A stretch of DNA of 64,000 bases from Chitinophaga sp. Cy-1792 (GCF_011752935.1 NZ_VWWO01000002.1:186001-250000), one strand, 5' to 3'. Positions 15,516-25,479 are shown, counted from the stretch's first letter. Numbers and translations: made by a program. The notes: a model not told the origin generated them from the sequence alone.

Positions 15516-18065
15516 ATGAAAGCATTGCTTACAGGCCTGGTGTTGTTGACAACAACCACATCGGCCATATTCGCGCAAACAGCGCGCCCGGTACCTGTGA
15601 CTACAGGGGTTTCCCTGGAACTTGCCACCTACAGACAGCAGGTGATCACTGATATTCATTACGATATACATTTTCAGATACCGGCAGAAAAAACGGAGGC
15701 AATTACCGCCCATGAAACAATTACGTTTGATCTGAAAGAAGCTACACAGACATTGCAGCTCGACTTTAAACAACCTGCTTCCAATATCAGCAGACTACTT
15801 GTAAATGGTAAAACCATTAAACCAGTAGTAGAACAGGAGCATGTGTTGATTCCTGCGCAATACGTGAACACCGGCAACAATACAGTAATCATTGACTTCA
15901 CCGCTGGTGACGGCTCCCTGAACCGTAACGCAGAATACCTGTACGCGCTGTTTGTGCCAGACAGGGCCAGGGTTGTTTTCCCTTGTTTCGATCAGCCCGA
16001 CCTGAAAGCGAAGTTTAAACTCGTTTTAATTGTGCCGGGAGAGTGGAAAACGTTGGCAAATGGCCGCCTGAAAAGCATGGTGCAGAAAGGACGCACTCCC
16101 ATCGTACATAATTTTGAAGAAACAGACTTATTACCTACCTACCTCTTTTCCTTTACCGCCGGTAAGTACAGCCAGGCCACTGACACGCTGGACGGCCGTC
16201 CGGCAACATTCCTGTACCGCGAAAAGGATCCACGGGATAACATAGACTCTGTTTTCAGATTACATAAAGAAGCCATTCGTTTCCTGGAAGAATGGACTGG
16301 CATTGCGTTCCCTTTCCAGAAAATAGGCTTTGTTGCTATTCCTGATTTTCAGTTTGGCGGGATGGAGCACCCGGGCGAAGTGCAGTATAAAGCATCTTCT
16401 CTCTTCCTGCAAAATCCTACCAGAGATCAGCTGCTGGCACGAACAAACCTGATCTCCCATGAAACCGCGCATATGTGGTTTGGAGACCTGGTGACCATGA
16501 AATGGTTCAATGATGTGTGGATGAAAGAAGTATTCGCCAATTTTATGGCAGATAAGGTGGCGGAAAAGCTACAGGGTAGCGAGTCTTTCAACCTGCGTTT
16601 CCTCCAGGACCACTATAACCTTGCCTATAGCGTAGACCGCACCGCAGGCGCCAATCCTATCCGCCAGCAGCTGGATAACCTCCAGGATGCCGGCACTATG
16701 TACGGCAATATCATTTACCATAAGGCGCCTATCATGATGCGTCAGATAGAGCTGCTGATGGGCAAAGAGAATTTCCAGCAGGGTGTGCGGGAATATCTGC
16801 ATAAATACTCCTACAGCAACGCCACCTGGAACGACCTGATCGCTATACTGGCAAAATATACCACGGCTGACCTCTACAAATGGAATACCGTTTGGGTAAA
16901 CCAGCCTGGCCGCCCGGTATTCGATTATCAGCTCCACTATGATGGTGATAAAATCAGCCAGCTGCATATTACCCAGCAACCTGAATCCGGCGCAGCCAGA
17001 TTATGGCCGCAGTCGTTCGATGTGACATTGGTATATCCTGATTCTACCAGCAGCATTCGCGTAAATATGCAGGATCAGGCCATGGATATTCCGGAAGCCG
17101 CCGGTAAGCCACGTCCACTGTTCATTATCTTCAATGGAAATGGCTTAGGTTATGGCTTATTCCCTTCCGATCCGGCAGAGAAATCTAAGCTGAATCGCCT
17201 GGAAAGCCCTATCAACAGAGCTTCTGCCTATGTAAATGCCTACGAGAATATGTTGGCCAACAGAACCTACGCCCCTGGCGAATTGCTGGCAGCCTTCACC
17301 GACGCACTGGCCACCGAACAGGAAGAAACCAACCTTAAACAACTGACCGGATATATCTCTACACTATTCTGGGAATTTACCAAACCGGCAGAACGTAGTA
17401 CCATCGTGGCTGGTATGGAAAAGAAGATATGGGATGCCATGGAAAAACAGACGGCGCCCAATAACCGTAAACTGCTGTTCAAAGCCTACCAGGATATTTA
17501 CCTGACACCCGAAGCCGGAGAAAAAGTATTCAACATCTGGCAAAGCCAGCAGGCACCTGAAAATGTGAAGCTCGCGGAAGAAGATTATATCTCACTGTCA
17601 CTCACCATTGCCCTGAAAAAAGGCGATGTTTCCGTTATCTCGCAACAGCAGGAGCGCCTGAAGGATAATGATAAAAAAGACAGACTGACTTTCCTTATCC
17701 CGGCATTATCACCGGATGCCGCTACCAGAGAGCAGTTCTTTAACAGCCTGAAAGAAAGGAAAAACAGGGCTAAAGAATCCTGGGTAGCAGTAGGCCTTAG
17801 CTATCTTCACCATCCTTTGCGTCAGCAGTATTCCAGGAAGTTCCTTCCGGAGAGCCTGAACATGCTGGAAGAGATTCAGCATACCGGCGATATCTTCTTC
17901 CCGCAATCATGGCTGGGTGCCATCTTCTCCAACTACCAGGATGCTGCGGCATGGCAGGTAGTACAGGATTTCCTGAGAAATAATCCTGGTTATAATGAGA
18001 AGCTGAAAAGCAAGATTCTGCAGACGACGGATAATTTGTATAGAGCACAGCAATTGCTTAAGTAA
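15516..18065 (+). CDS. M1 family zinc aminopeptidase, secreted
   Basis: Start at 15516 places a signal peptide first (MKALLTGLVLLTTTTSAIFAQ) and gives 849 residues. An M1 N-terminal beta domain is followed by the exopeptidase loop FGGMEHPGEVQY (variant of GAMEN). The zinc site is HETAH at residues 315-319, with the third ligand Glu338 in WMKEVFANF. A long helical C-terminal region completes the protein. It is expected to remove N-terminal residues from peptides in the periplasm or at the surface. It is transcribed alone and ends in a double hairpin. Confidence 0.95.
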   Translation: MKALLTGLVLLTTTTSAIFAQTARPVPVTTGVSLELATYRQQVITDIHYDIHFQIPAEKTEAITAHETITFDLKEATQTLQLDFKQPASNISRLLVNGKTIKPVVEQEHVLIPAQYVNTGNNTVIIDFTAGDGSLNRNAEYLYALFVPDRARVVFPCFDQPDLKAKFKLVLIVPGEWKTLANGRLKSMVQKGRTPIVHNFEETDLLPTYLFSFTAGKYSQATDTLDGRPATFLYREKDPRDNIDSVFRLHKEAIRFLEEWTGIAFPFQKIGFVAIPDFQFGGMEHPGEVQYKASSLFLQNPTRDQLLARTNLISHETAHMWFGDLVTMKWFNDVWMKEVFANFMADKVAEKLQGSESFNLRFLQDHYNLAYSVDRTAGANPIRQQLDNLQDAGTMYGNIIYHKAPIMMRQIELLMGKENFQQGVREYLHKYSYSNATWNDLIAILAKYTTADLYKWNTVWVNQPGRPVFDYQLHYDGDKISQLHITQQPESGAARLWPQSFDVTLVYPDSTSSIRVNMQDQAMDIPEAAGKPRPLFIIFNGNGLGYGLFPSDPAEKSKLNRLESPINRASAYVNAYENMLANRTYAPGELLAAFTDALATEQEETNLKQLTGYISTLFWEFTKPAERSTIVAGMEKKIWDAMEKQTAPNNRKLLFKAYQDIYLTPEAGEKVFNIWQSQQAPENVKLAEEDYISLSLTIALKKGDVSVISQQQERLKDNDKKDRLTFLIPALSPDAATREQFFNSLKERKNRAKESWVAVGLSYLHHPLRQQYSRKFLPESLNMLEEIQHTGDIFFPQSWLGAIFSNYQDAAAWQVVQDFLRNNPGYNEKLKSKILQTTDNLYRAQQLLK

Positions 18066-18106
18066 TTCGGGGTTTAAGGGCACCCGCACCCGTTGCGGCT
18101 ATCCTT

Positions 18107-18194
18107 CCAAACAAAGAAAGGGCTGCCGTCGGCAGCCCTTTCTTTGTTTGGCGCGGGGGTAGACCCTTTGCCGGAGGCAAAGGGTCTACCCCCG
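18107..18194. terminator. Double intergenic hairpin (21-bp and 19-bp perfect stems)
   Basis: The first stem is 18107-18127 with 18131-18151 (loop GTC). The second is 18154-18172 with 18176-18194 (loop GGA). Both apices read GCC-NNN-GGC. There is no U-tract, but stability of both stems is very high. It lies between the aminopeptidase and the SGNH hydrolase genes. Confidence 0.8.
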
Positions 18195-18267
18195 AACCCC
18201 CGGAATAAAAGTGGCTTTTATTTCCGCAGTAAATGTTGTTTCTTGACGATGAATTATTCCAACGGAA

Positions 18268-20397
18268 ATGAAAAACATTTTTTTTCGCCTCAGTATGCTA
18301 CTATGCCTGCTGCTGAGTCATGCATTTATCGCACGCGCTCAACATCCCGTAAAAATTGCGTGTATAGGTAGCAGTTATACCTATGCCGAAGGGACTGCCA
18401 ACAGAGAGAAAAACGCTTATCCTGCCCAATTGCAGACCATGCTGTCTGACAAGTACGAAGTAAAAAACTTTGGTGTTGCCGGTGCAGGGATACTCAAAGC
18501 CGGTCATCTGCCTTACTGGAAAACAACTGCCTATAAAGATGCGCTGCAATACGCCGCAGATCTGGTGGTGATAGAACCAGGCATTGCTGATACACAATCG
18601 CCGGACAATCAGGGGCTGCAACAATATGCCATTGATCTGAAAGACCTGATCAGCTCTTTTCGTGTAGCCAATCCCGATGCACGCATCGTGCTACTGCTGA
18701 CCATCCCCGCTGATATGCCGGATAGCAGCGCAGTAACGGAAAAGCCTATACGACAACAGGTGCTGCAAAAAATTCAGCAAACTGCCTACGAAACGGGCAC
18801 GGAAGTAGTGAACGTAGACATGCTCCTGTCGAAGGAAAGCATGATGCCGGATAGGGTACATATATCTCCGTTAGGAACGGCCATCATTACACGCCGCCTC
18901 TATGAAGTGGTGCAACAACCCGTTCAGAAAGGGTTTGATATCTTCCCGAAACTTAATTACAACAAAACATATGCATCTTTCTATGGCTATAAAATGGCCA
19001 CATTCACCTTTAATAACCGTGAATGTAAAGTGGTGCAGCCACATCGTGTAATGCCCGGACAGCCATGGATATGGCGGGCAAGGTTCTGGGGACATGAGCC
19101 GCAAACAGACATCGCCCTGCTGGAAAGAGGCTACCATGTCGTGTATTGCGATGCCAGCGAACTGTTTGGTAATAAAGAGGCCATCAGCCTATGGAACAAA
19201 TACTACGACCTCCTGCATAAAAACGGACTTGCCAAAAAAGCAGCGATGGAAGGTATGAGCAGGGGAGGAATATATGTATACAACTGGGCGGCAGCCAATC
19301 CGGATAAGGTTTCCAGCGTCTATGTTGATAATCCCGTGCTAGACCTGCTCAGCTGGCCCGGAGGCACGGGCACGCATAAACGTGCACCGGCTGAGTGGGC
19401 GCAATTCAAAGCTGATTACGGATTTACAACGGATGAAGCGGCGCTGCAGTTTAAAGGCAGTCCGCTGTACAACATACCTGCTATTGTAAAGGGAGGTTAC
19501 CCAATGCTGCATGTAGTGGGCGATGCAGACGACCTGGTGCCGGTAGCAGAAAATACAGCCCCGTTTGAAAAAGCGGTGAAGGCCGCCGGCGGTGATATTA
19601 CGGTGATTCATAAGCCAGGTATGGGCCATCACCCGCATTCGCTGCCTAATCCTAAACCCATTGTGGATTTTATCCTTACTGCGGCAGGACATAAAACAAA
19701 CTTCGCTGCCATTGCTACGCCTGGCGTGGAATACAGGTCGGCTGCGGGCTGGAGTGACGGTAAAGACTGGTGGGGACAAAATGAAGATATTAATAATCTG
19801 CTGGAAGCCGCGCAGCCACTGGATATCCTGATGTTGGGGAATTCCATCACACAGGGAACCGGTGGCCACCGGCATTTTGTGACCAGCAAACCGGGATTTG
19901 CCGTATTTGATAGCCTGTACCACGGGCATAGCTGGGAAAGTGCCGGTATTTCGGGCGACAGAACGCAGCATGTGCTTTGGCGCGTGCAGCACGGCAGTTA
20001 TGTAAAAGCCGCACCTAAAGTGCTGGTGCTGACGATAGGCGTCAATAATTTTGATGATGATAGCGCACCGGAAATTGCAGCAGGTATTAAAGAAAGCTAT
20101 CAGTGGCTGGTGAAAAACATGCCCAAAACGAAAGTCATTCTCCTGGGGCCATTGCCCGCCGGGCTTACTGCTGATCACTACAAGCGGATAAAATACCAGC
20201 AGGTACAGGCTGTATTGGCCAAAACAGCTCCGGAAGAGAGCCGTAACCTGGTGAAAAAACTGGCTGCCGCGATGATCCTGGATAACGGGGACCTGAACCC
20301 TAAGTATTACAGAAATGACGGTATACACCTTGCCAAAGAAGGATATGCTGCATGGGCAGCCGTGATAGGCCCGGCTGTGTTAGGCGCATTAAAATAA
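18268..20397 (+). CDS. Three-domain secreted hydrolase: SGNH - alpha/beta hydrolase - SGNH
   Basis: The 709-residue protein has a signal peptide (residues 1-24, ends IARAQ). The first SGNH/GDSL domain has nucleophile Ser35 or Ser36 in CIGSSYT and catalytic Asp195/His198 in DRVHISPLG. The central alpha/beta hydrolase has the nucleophile elbow EGMSRGG (Ser331) and a histidine in KPGMGHHPHSLP. The second SGNH domain has LMLGNSITQG (Ser526), ISGDRTQHVLWRV, a block III TIGVNNF and Asp684/His687 in NDGIHL. SGNH enzymes of this kind deacetylate glycans, so carbohydrate ester hydrolysis in the periplasm is likely. It may be a single enzyme for multiply acylated glycans. Residue spacing supports three intact active sites. 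Confidence 0.88.
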   Translation: MKNIFFRLSMLLCLLLSHAFIARAQHPVKIACIGSSYTYAEGTANREKNAYPAQLQTMLSDKYEVKNFGVAGAGILKAGHLPYWKTTAYKDALQYAADLVVIEPGIADTQSPDNQGLQQYAIDLKDLISSFRVANPDARIVLLLTIPADMPDSSAVTEKPIRQQVLQKIQQTAYETGTEVVNVDMLLSKESMMPDRVHISPLGTAIITRRLYEVVQQPVQKGFDIFPKLNYNKTYASFYGYKMATFTFNNRECKVVQPHRVMPGQPWIWRARFWGHEPQTDIALLERGYHVVYCDASELFGNKEAISLWNKYYDLLHKNGLAKKAAMEGMSRGGIYVYNWAAANPDKVSSVYVDNPVLDLLSWPGGTGTHKRAPAEWAQFKADYGFTTDEAALQFKGSPLYNIPAIVKGGYPMLHVVGDADDLVPVAENTAPFEKAVKAAGGDITVIHKPGMGHHPHSLPNPKPIVDFILTAAGHKTNFAAIATPGVEYRSAAGWSDGKDWWGQNEDINNLLEAAQPLDILMLGNSITQGTGGHRHFVTSKPGFAVFDSLYHGHSWESAGISGDRTQHVLWRVQHGSYVKAAPKVLVLTIGVNNFDDDSAPEIAAGIKESYQWLVKNMPKTKVILLGPLPAGLTADHYKRIKYQQVQAVLAKTAPEESRNLVKKLAAAMILDNGDLNPKYYRNDGIHLAKEGYAAWAAVIGPAVLGALK

Positions 20398-20411
20398 ACA
20401 CCGCATTGCAT

Positions 20412-20449
20412 AACGATGATTACCTGGATCCTCCATGGTAATCATCGTT
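20412..20449. terminator. Intrinsic terminator
   Basis: A perfect 13-bp stem AACGATGATTACC with GGTAATCATCGTT is followed by seven T, 14 bases after the SGNH hydrolase stop. Confidence 0.9.
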
Positions 20450-20542
20450 TTTTTATGATAAAATTATCATGTGTGTACTAAAGTGCTGTAGCCTAGGTTT
20501 TTCCGCTGTCAGCTTGTATTTTTATGCTACAATCAGCAATTT

Positions 20543-21304
20543 ATGTCCCCCAATATTACTTATGAATATGAGCGCATTACTGATATTAAGCGCCTGAATT
20601 TTATCACCAATAGTCTGCAGCAGGTTATCCCCGCCCATGCTAATATCCTGGATGTCGGATGTGGCAATGGCGTTATTACGCGTCACCTGGGCCAGTTTGG
20701 CTATCATGTACTGGGCATCGATGTAAGTGAAAAAACGATTGCGGTCGCCCGCAGCAAAAATACCTTGTCTAATGTCCGTTTTGAAGTGATCAGTGCAGAA
20801 GCACTGGTGGCCAGTGGCGCGCAGTATGATGCGGTGATATGCAGTGAGGTACTGGAGCATTTGCATGATCCGGGTGTATTGTTGAAAACGATTTATCAGT
20901 CGTTGAAAGATAACGGCACTTTGATTGTAACGGTGCCAAACGGTATGGGACCCAGGGAGGTGCTGGTAACGAAGCCTATGCTGAAAGTGCGTAGGAGTCC
21001 GCGTTTGCAGTCGTTTGTAAATAGAATCAAAAGCGCACTGGGGTATAAGGGTACTACGGTACAATCGCAGGCGGATAACCTGGATCACGTCCAATTCTTT
21101 ACCCGCGCAGCGCTGCGTGAGCTGGCCGCTGCCAATAACTTTGATATCATTAATATTTCCCGTACCAATTTTGTGGAAGATGTATTTCCGTTTTCCATGC
21201 TTACTAAACGCGTAAAGGCGCTACAGTCGCTGGATTGCCAGGTGGCTGAAGTGCTGCCGTTAGGCCTGACAGGGGGCTTTAATACCATCTGGAAGAAGAA
21301 ATAA
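20543..21304 (+). CDS. Class I SAM-dependent methyltransferase
   Basis: The 253-residue protein has motif I ANILDVGCGNGVITRHLGQFG (about residues 33-53) and the acidic SAM-ribose contact GIDVSEKTIAVA. Motif post-I and II follow in YDAVICSEVLEHLHDPGVLLKTIYQSLKDNGTLIVTVPN, which is the UbiG/COQ3-like Methyltransf_11 pattern. The substrate is not indicated; the C-terminal part (FFTRAALRELAAANNFDIINI) resembles small-molecule or glycan methyltransferases. It is upstream of an AraC gene with a 39-base gap that contains that gene's own promoter. Confidence 0.92.
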   Translation: MSPNITYEYERITDIKRLNFITNSLQQVIPAHANILDVGCGNGVITRHLGQFGYHVLGIDVSEKTIAVARSKNTLSNVRFEVISAEALVASGAQYDAVICSEVLEHLHDPGVLLKTIYQSLKDNGTLIVTVPNGMGPREVLVTKPMLKVRRSPRLQSFVNRIKSALGYKGTTVQSQADNLDHVQFFTRAALRELAAANNFDIINISRTNFVEDVFPFSMLTKRVKALQSLDCQVAEVLPLGLTGGFNTIWKKK

Positions 21305-21331
21305 TTTACTTCAGATATAATGAATAGCCCC

Positions 21332-21339
21332 TAATTTTG
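21332..21339 (+). promoter_or_regulatory. -7 box of the AraC gene, 4 bases before ATG
   Basis: TAATTTTG fits TAnnTTTG exactly, and the ATG follows at 21344. The predicted start point falls at or near the start codon, so a leaderless mRNA is expected. Confidence 0.55.
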
Positions 21340-21343
21340 GCAT

Positions 21344-22204
21344 ATGAAATCTTCCCGTGCAGCTATTCCGAGATACAAGATGCCTGTTGAAGCCAAGGCA
21401 GGTATGCAGGTGCATTCGCATGATGATCCGCCGGACTATATGGACCATGATATCTATGCTGCCCACCGGGACGAGCATTACCTGATGTTTTTCTCCTATG
21501 GTGGCGGATATAAAGCTAATGTTGATTTCAGGGTGGTGCATAGAACAGGGCAGTTTATAGGTCTGATTGTACCGGGGCAGGTGCACCAGCTGCTGGAGGC
21601 GAAGGCCATGAAAGGTTATTCTGTTACTTTCGACCCCAGCCTGATGCCGGTAGCGCTGAAATCCACGATAGAGGCTTATTTCAAGGAAGAAACTGTTTTT
21701 GGCGCCAATGATTTGCTGATGGAGCAAACGGAGGAGATGCTGGAAATCCTGATGAAGCTCCGTAATCAGTCCGATGATGCCTTTACGGCATTTGCCATGC
21801 ACAGTATCCTGCAGGGCATACTGGGGCTGGTAGCAGGTAGTCTGGAGGCCTTACAATCCGGGAGGAAGCCAGATAACAGGGCGGCCATTATCAACAGGGA
21901 ATTTCAGCTGCTGGTACAGGAACATTTCAAGGACTGGAAGAGTCCGGCCGATTATGCCAAAGTGCTGCATATCACCGCCACTCACCTGAATGACACTATC
22001 AAAGATGTGACTGGTATTGCCGTTTCGCAGCATATACAACAGCAGGTAATACTGGAAGCCAAGCGTTTGTTATATCACACCCATCTTACCGTTACAGAAA
22101 TAGCCTATGAGTTAGGGTATGAAGATGTCGGTTATTTTACCCGTATGTTTAAGAAAATTGCCGGCATGACCGCATTATCATTCCGGAAATCATTCCGTGA
22201 ATAG
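21344..22204 (+). CDS. AraC family transcriptional regulator
   Basis: The 286-residue protein has a cupin-type N-terminal sensor (HRDEHYLMFFSYGGGYKANVDFRVVHRTGQFIGLIVPGQVHQL). A C-terminal double helix-turn-helix follows (SPADYAKVLHITATHLNDTIKDVTGIAVSQHI, then TVTEIAYELGYEDVGYFTRMFKKIAGMTALSFRKS). Regulators of this size next to siderophore-interacting proteins often control iron uptake. Here the siderophore-interacting protein gene starts 59 bases downstream on the same strand, so co-expression is plausible. The effector is unknown. Confidence 0.92.
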   Translation: MKSSRAAIPRYKMPVEAKAGMQVHSHDDPPDYMDHDIYAAHRDEHYLMFFSYGGGYKANVDFRVVHRTGQFIGLIVPGQVHQLLEAKAMKGYSVTFDPSLMPVALKSTIEAYFKEETVFGANDLLMEQTEEMLEILMKLRNQSDDAFTAFAMHSILQGILGLVAGSLEALQSGRKPDNRAAIINREFQLLVQEHFKDWKSPADYAKVLHITATHLNDTIKDVTGIAVSQHIQQQVILEAKRLLYHTHLTVTEIAYELGYEDVGYFTRMFKKIAGMTALSFRKSFRE

Positions 22205-22263
22205 TCCTATGGTTCCCCTTATTTGTACGACTTTAAAAAGATATTTCGCTGTTGTTTTGTGTT

Positions 22264-22959
22264 ATGATTAGTAGCATAGAAAAGAGGGAAGTTTCCCTTA
22301 TCGAAAATATCTTCATAAAAACCGGCAGGGTACTGGCTATCCGTACCTGGGATACCCATGATTTCTTTGAAATCGATCTGCATCTTCCCAAATCCAAACC
22401 TGAGCAATGGAATACGGTACAGCGCATTGTTTGCCGGACTGCCAGCTTTCATTATTGTGATTATACACCGGCGCAATGGGATTGCAGCACTAAAACCTGT
22501 ACGTTGTTTATCGATGGCGGCCATAATGGGCGGGGCTGTCAGTGGGTACGTAGCCTGCAAACTGATGATACCATTCATTATGCCGGCATTGATGGTATGA
22601 AACATGCGCCTGCGGCAGATACTTACCCTATATTCCTTGGCGACCAGTCGGCAATAGGGCATTTCAGCGCCTTACAGCAGTTGTCGGCTAACGGGCACGT
22701 AGCTACGGGAATTATGGTGGTGAATAAGCCGGAACATAAGGAGGAATTCGTGGACAAGTGCCGCTGGCTGGATTTACAGCCCGTATCGCGGGATGAAAAT
22801 TATTTCCTCGTCTTATCAGATTTACTACAGCAACTACCTCCGCGTAACCATACTTTTTTTCTGGCGGGCAATTCCCACCTGGTGGCTAATACACGTAAGT
22901 TCCTGCGGGAGCATGGTATTGCCAATGCACAGATAAAGGCACAGGGCTTCTGGCATTAA
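22264..22959 (+). CDS. Siderophore-interacting protein (FAD-binding, SIP family)
   Basis: Start at 22264 (MISSIEKREVSLIEN) gives 231 residues; a further open stretch upstream lacks a good start codon. The protein shows the SIP-type arrangement. A beta-barrel flavin domain has RIVCRTASFHYCDYTPAQWDCSTKTCTLFIDGGHNGRGCQWVRSL. The C-terminal NAD(P)-like lobe follows (YPIFLGDQSAIGHFSALQQLS, and HTFFLAGNSHLVANTRKFLREHGI). The DQSA and AGNS segments are typical of ferric-siderophore reductases. It is expected to reduce Fe(III) from imported siderophores in the cytoplasm. Context with the AraC regulator just upstream agrees. Confidence 0.82.
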   Translation: MISSIEKREVSLIENIFIKTGRVLAIRTWDTHDFFEIDLHLPKSKPEQWNTVQRIVCRTASFHYCDYTPAQWDCSTKTCTLFIDGGHNGRGCQWVRSLQTDDTIHYAGIDGMKHAPAADTYPIFLGDQSAIGHFSALQQLSANGHVATGIMVVNKPEHKEEFVDKCRWLDLQPVSRDENYFLVLSDLLQQLPPRNHTFFLAGNSHLVANTRKFLREHGIANAQIKAQGFWH

Positions 22960-23001
22960 GAGATGATATCAGCGTATAGTCTTAGTAGTTAGGTAGATGG
23001 T

Positions 23002-23526
23002 TCAGGCAGTTGTTGCTGTTAGTACGTAGGTTATTTCTGCTGCGATGCCGTTATGTGGCTGAGGCTGGAACCCTTGTTTTTCCAGGGCCCTGATGGATTT
23101 GAGGTTGTCGGGAACTACGTTGGCGGCGATTTTCCGGGCATGCATTTTCTCAAAGGCAAAGCGGATAATGGCCGTCATGGCTTCCTGTATGAAACCCTTT
23201 CCCTGATGGGCGGGGAGTAGTTCATAGCCCAGTTCCACGCTATTTTCCACGGTATCGTATTGCCATAGGCCTATAGTGCCGATAAGGCCGTCGGGGGAGG
23301 TGATGGCCCAGTACAGCGTAGTGGCGTTGGCGATATTGTTGTTGATGGCGGTAATAAACCGTTGAGCCGCCACGCGGTCGGTACACGGGGCCCGGTTGAG
23401 GTACATATTTACGGCCGGGTCGGACCGGAGCTGATAAATGGCGGCATCATCCGAGGGTTTGAGCTCACGGAGTACCAGCCTGTTGGTGGTGATCAGGGGG
23501 AATGGATAAAAATCGGTATGTAACAT
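23002..23526 (-). CDS. GNAT N-acetyltransferase (RimJ/RimL-like)
   Basis: The 174-residue protein begins with the common TNRLVLRELKPSDDAAIYQLRSD block. It carries the acetyl-CoA binding stretch LGYELLPAHQGKGFIQEAMTAIIRFAFEKMHARKIAANVVPDNLKSIRALEKQGF, which fits Acetyltransf_3. It may modify ribosomal protein N-termini or small amines. It is 9 bases downstream of the histidine phosphatase gene on the same strand, so the two form a small operon. Confidence 0.92.
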   Translation of the reverse strand: MLHTDFYPFPLITTNRLVLRELKPSDDAAIYQLRSDPAVNMYLNRAPCTDRVAAQRFITAINNNIANATTLYWAITSPDGLIGTIGLWQYDTVENSVELGYELLPAHQGKGFIQEAMTAIIRFAFEKMHARKIAANVVPDNLKSIRALEKQGFQPQPHNGIAAEITYVLTATTA

Positions 23527-23535
23527 AAAAAGTTG

Positions 23536-24117
23536 TTATTCTTCCAGGTGCTGAACGCAGTTGTAAAGGTGGCAACTCCAGCTATTATCTGAATGCAGTA
23601 ACTCTGTTACGGCGGTATTTTTCAGCATTATCTGGTGAGGTGCCTCCGGTACGAGGTGGCCGATCATTTTACGGATAAATCCGCCATGGCTCACGATCAG
23701 GATATTCTTTCCCTGGTGTTGTGCGATGAGATCGTTGAGGAATGCGGTTCCTCTGGCGATGATGGCGTCTGTCGTTTCTGCGCCGAGGTCCAGTTGTTTC
23801 CAGTCGGGGCCCCACTGCGCTATTCTTTCTGCTTCGGTAGTGCCTTCTATTTGTCCGCCACTGGCTTCGCGGATACGCTCGTCCTGCCGGAGGTCTGTCA
23901 GTCCGATGGCGGCGGCGATAATGCCGGCGGTTTCCTTTGCACGGTCGAGATGACTGCTGTATATCAGTTCCCAGGGTTCACCGATGAGGCGTTGTCCCAG
24001 TCTGCGGGCCTGTTCTCTTCCTTCTTCATCCAGGGGGATATCTGAGCTTCCCTGTAATCTTCCTGCTTTATTCCAGGCTGTAGAGCCATGTCTGATAATT
24101 GCTATACGGGTCGTCAT
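23536..24117 (-). CDS. Histidine phosphatase family protein
   Basis: The start at 24117 (MTTRIAIIRHGSTAWNKAG) is chosen because the phosphohistidine motif normally lies within ten residues of the N-terminus; the open frame extends 39 bases further without support. The 193-residue protein has the RHG motif, an SSHLDRAKETAGII block, and the second catalytic histidine in ILIVSHGGFIRKM. Phosphoglycerate mutase-like phosphatases of this size act on small phosphoesters. The substrate is unknown. Confidence 0.92.
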   Translation of the reverse strand: MTTRIAIIRHGSTAWNKAGRLQGSSDIPLDEEGREQARRLGQRLIGEPWELIYSSHLDRAKETAGIIAAAIGLTDLRQDERIREASGGQIEGTTEAERIAQWGPDWKQLDLGAETTDAIIARGTAFLNDLIAQHQGKNILIVSHGGFIRKMIGHLVPEAPHQIMLKNTAVTELLHSDNSWSCHLYNCVQHLEE

Positions 24118-24273
24118 ATCGTTGCTAAAATGATTTTCTGCTGCGCAAAGATACAAAAAAGTGCCGGAGCTGTTCTGAAGGATGGCTAATTGAAATAGAA
24201 CAAGGAAGGTAACCAGCTGTTTATCATTTGCAGATTTAATTATTTAAATTTAGTGAGATAAAAAAGCAATCGT

Positions 24274-25347
24274 ATGTTATCCTTGGAAAAAATCAATGAA
24301 TTACTCGGACAGGACAGTGAATTGCTGCTGTCGCACAACAGCAAGACTATCCATAAATCAATGTTGCATCTCCCCGGTCCGGAAACGGTGAATGATATTT
24401 ATGGCCCCAGCAGCCGGAATCCGCAGGTATTGCGGAGTCTGGGGCAGCTCTTTGGCAGTGGCCGCCTTGCAGGAACGGGCTATATGTCCATCTTGCCGGT
24501 AGACCAGGGCGTAGAGCATAGCGCCGGCGCATCTTTTGCAAAGAACCCTGCTTATTTTGATCCTGAGAATATTGTCAGATTGGGGCTGGAAGGCGGCTGC
24601 AATGCAGTAGCTTCCACCTTTGGTGTACTGGCCTCGGTTTCCAGGAGATATGCCCATAAAATCCCCTTCATTTGTAAGATCAATCATAACCAGTTGCTTA
24701 CCTATCCTAACCGTTTTGATGAGGTCCTGTACGGTACGGTGGAAGAAGCCTGGAACCTGGGAGCTGTGGCCGTTGGTGCTACCATTTATTTCGGCTCTGA
24801 AAATTCAGACCGGCAGCTGGTAGAGATTGCACAGGCATTCGAACATGCGCATGAACTCGGTATGGCTACTGTGCTCTGGTGTTATCTGCGTAATGATGCT
24901 TTCAAAAAAGATGTAGATTATCATTTATCGGCCGATTTAACAGGGCAGGCCAATCATCTGGGTGTAACAATCCAGGCGGATATCATTAAGCAGAAATTAC
25001 CGGAAGTAAACGGTGGTTATAAAGCATTGAATACGGGCAGTTCTACCTACGGTAAACTGGATGAGCGTATTTACACCGAACTCACCAGCGATAACCCTAT
25101 TGATCTTTGCCGTTACCAGGTAGCTAACTGCTATATGGGCCGGATGGGACTGATCAATTCCGGTGGCGCTTCTGAAGGGGCTGCTGATCTCGCGGATGCA
25201 GTGCGTTCTGCGGTGATAAATAAGCGTGCCGGCGGGGCAGGGCTTATTTCCGGCAGAAAGGCATTTCAGCGGCCTATGGAGGAAGGTGTTGCCTTGCTGA
25301 ATGCCATTCAGGATGTTTATTTGAATACCGCGATTACCATCGCGTAA
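24274..25347 (+). CDS. fbaB: Class I fructose-bisphosphate aldolase (FbaB/DhnA type)
   Basis: The 357-residue protein has the archaeal-type class I aldolase motifs: [46 protein letters not shown] near residues 75-120. The Schiff-base region includes [53 protein letters not shown] follows. It catalyses reversible cleavage of fructose 1,6-bisphosphate in glycolysis and gluconeogenesis without a metal. It is a single gene ending in a double hairpin and convergent with proA. Confidence 0.93.
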   Translation: MLSLEKINELLGQDSELLLSHNSKTIHKSMLHLPGPETVNDIYGPSSRNPQVLRSLGQLFGSGRLAGTGYMSILPVDQGVEHSAGASFAKNPAYFDPENIVRLGLEGGCNAVASTFGVLASVSRRYAHKIPFICKINHNQLLTYPNRFDEVLYGTVEEAWNLGAVAVGATIYFGSENSDRQLVEIAQAFEHAHELGMATVLWCYLRNDAFKKDVDYHLSADLTGQANHLGVTIQADIIKQKLPEVNGGYKALNTGSSTYGKLDERIYTELTSDNPIDLCRYQVANCYMGRMGLINSGGASEGAADLADAVRSAVINKRAGGAGLISGRKAFQRPMEEGVALLNAIQDVYLNTAITIA

Positions 25348-25358
25348 TATATTTCAGC

Positions 25359-25441
25359 TTTCGCTTGATCCACCCGCCGAAGGCGGGCAGATCAAGCGAA
25401 AAAAAGCGAGGGCCCCCAACGGGGCCCTCGCTTTTTTTCGC
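25359..25441. terminator. Double hairpin between convergent genes, arms overlapping by 6 bases
   Basis: The first hairpin (25359-25401) has a 12-bp outer and 6-bp inner stem around a GAA triloop. The second (25396-25441) is a perfect 21-bp stem, GCGAAAAAAAGCGAGGGCCCC on the left, loop CAAC. Bases 25396-25401 belong to both, so only one hairpin can close fully at a time. The T-run in the second right arm makes it an intrinsic terminator in the plus direction, and its A-run serves the minus direction. Confidence 0.85.
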
Positions 25442-25479
25442 ACAGAGGTGTGCTGGCAATTATCTATATAAAGAAAAAA

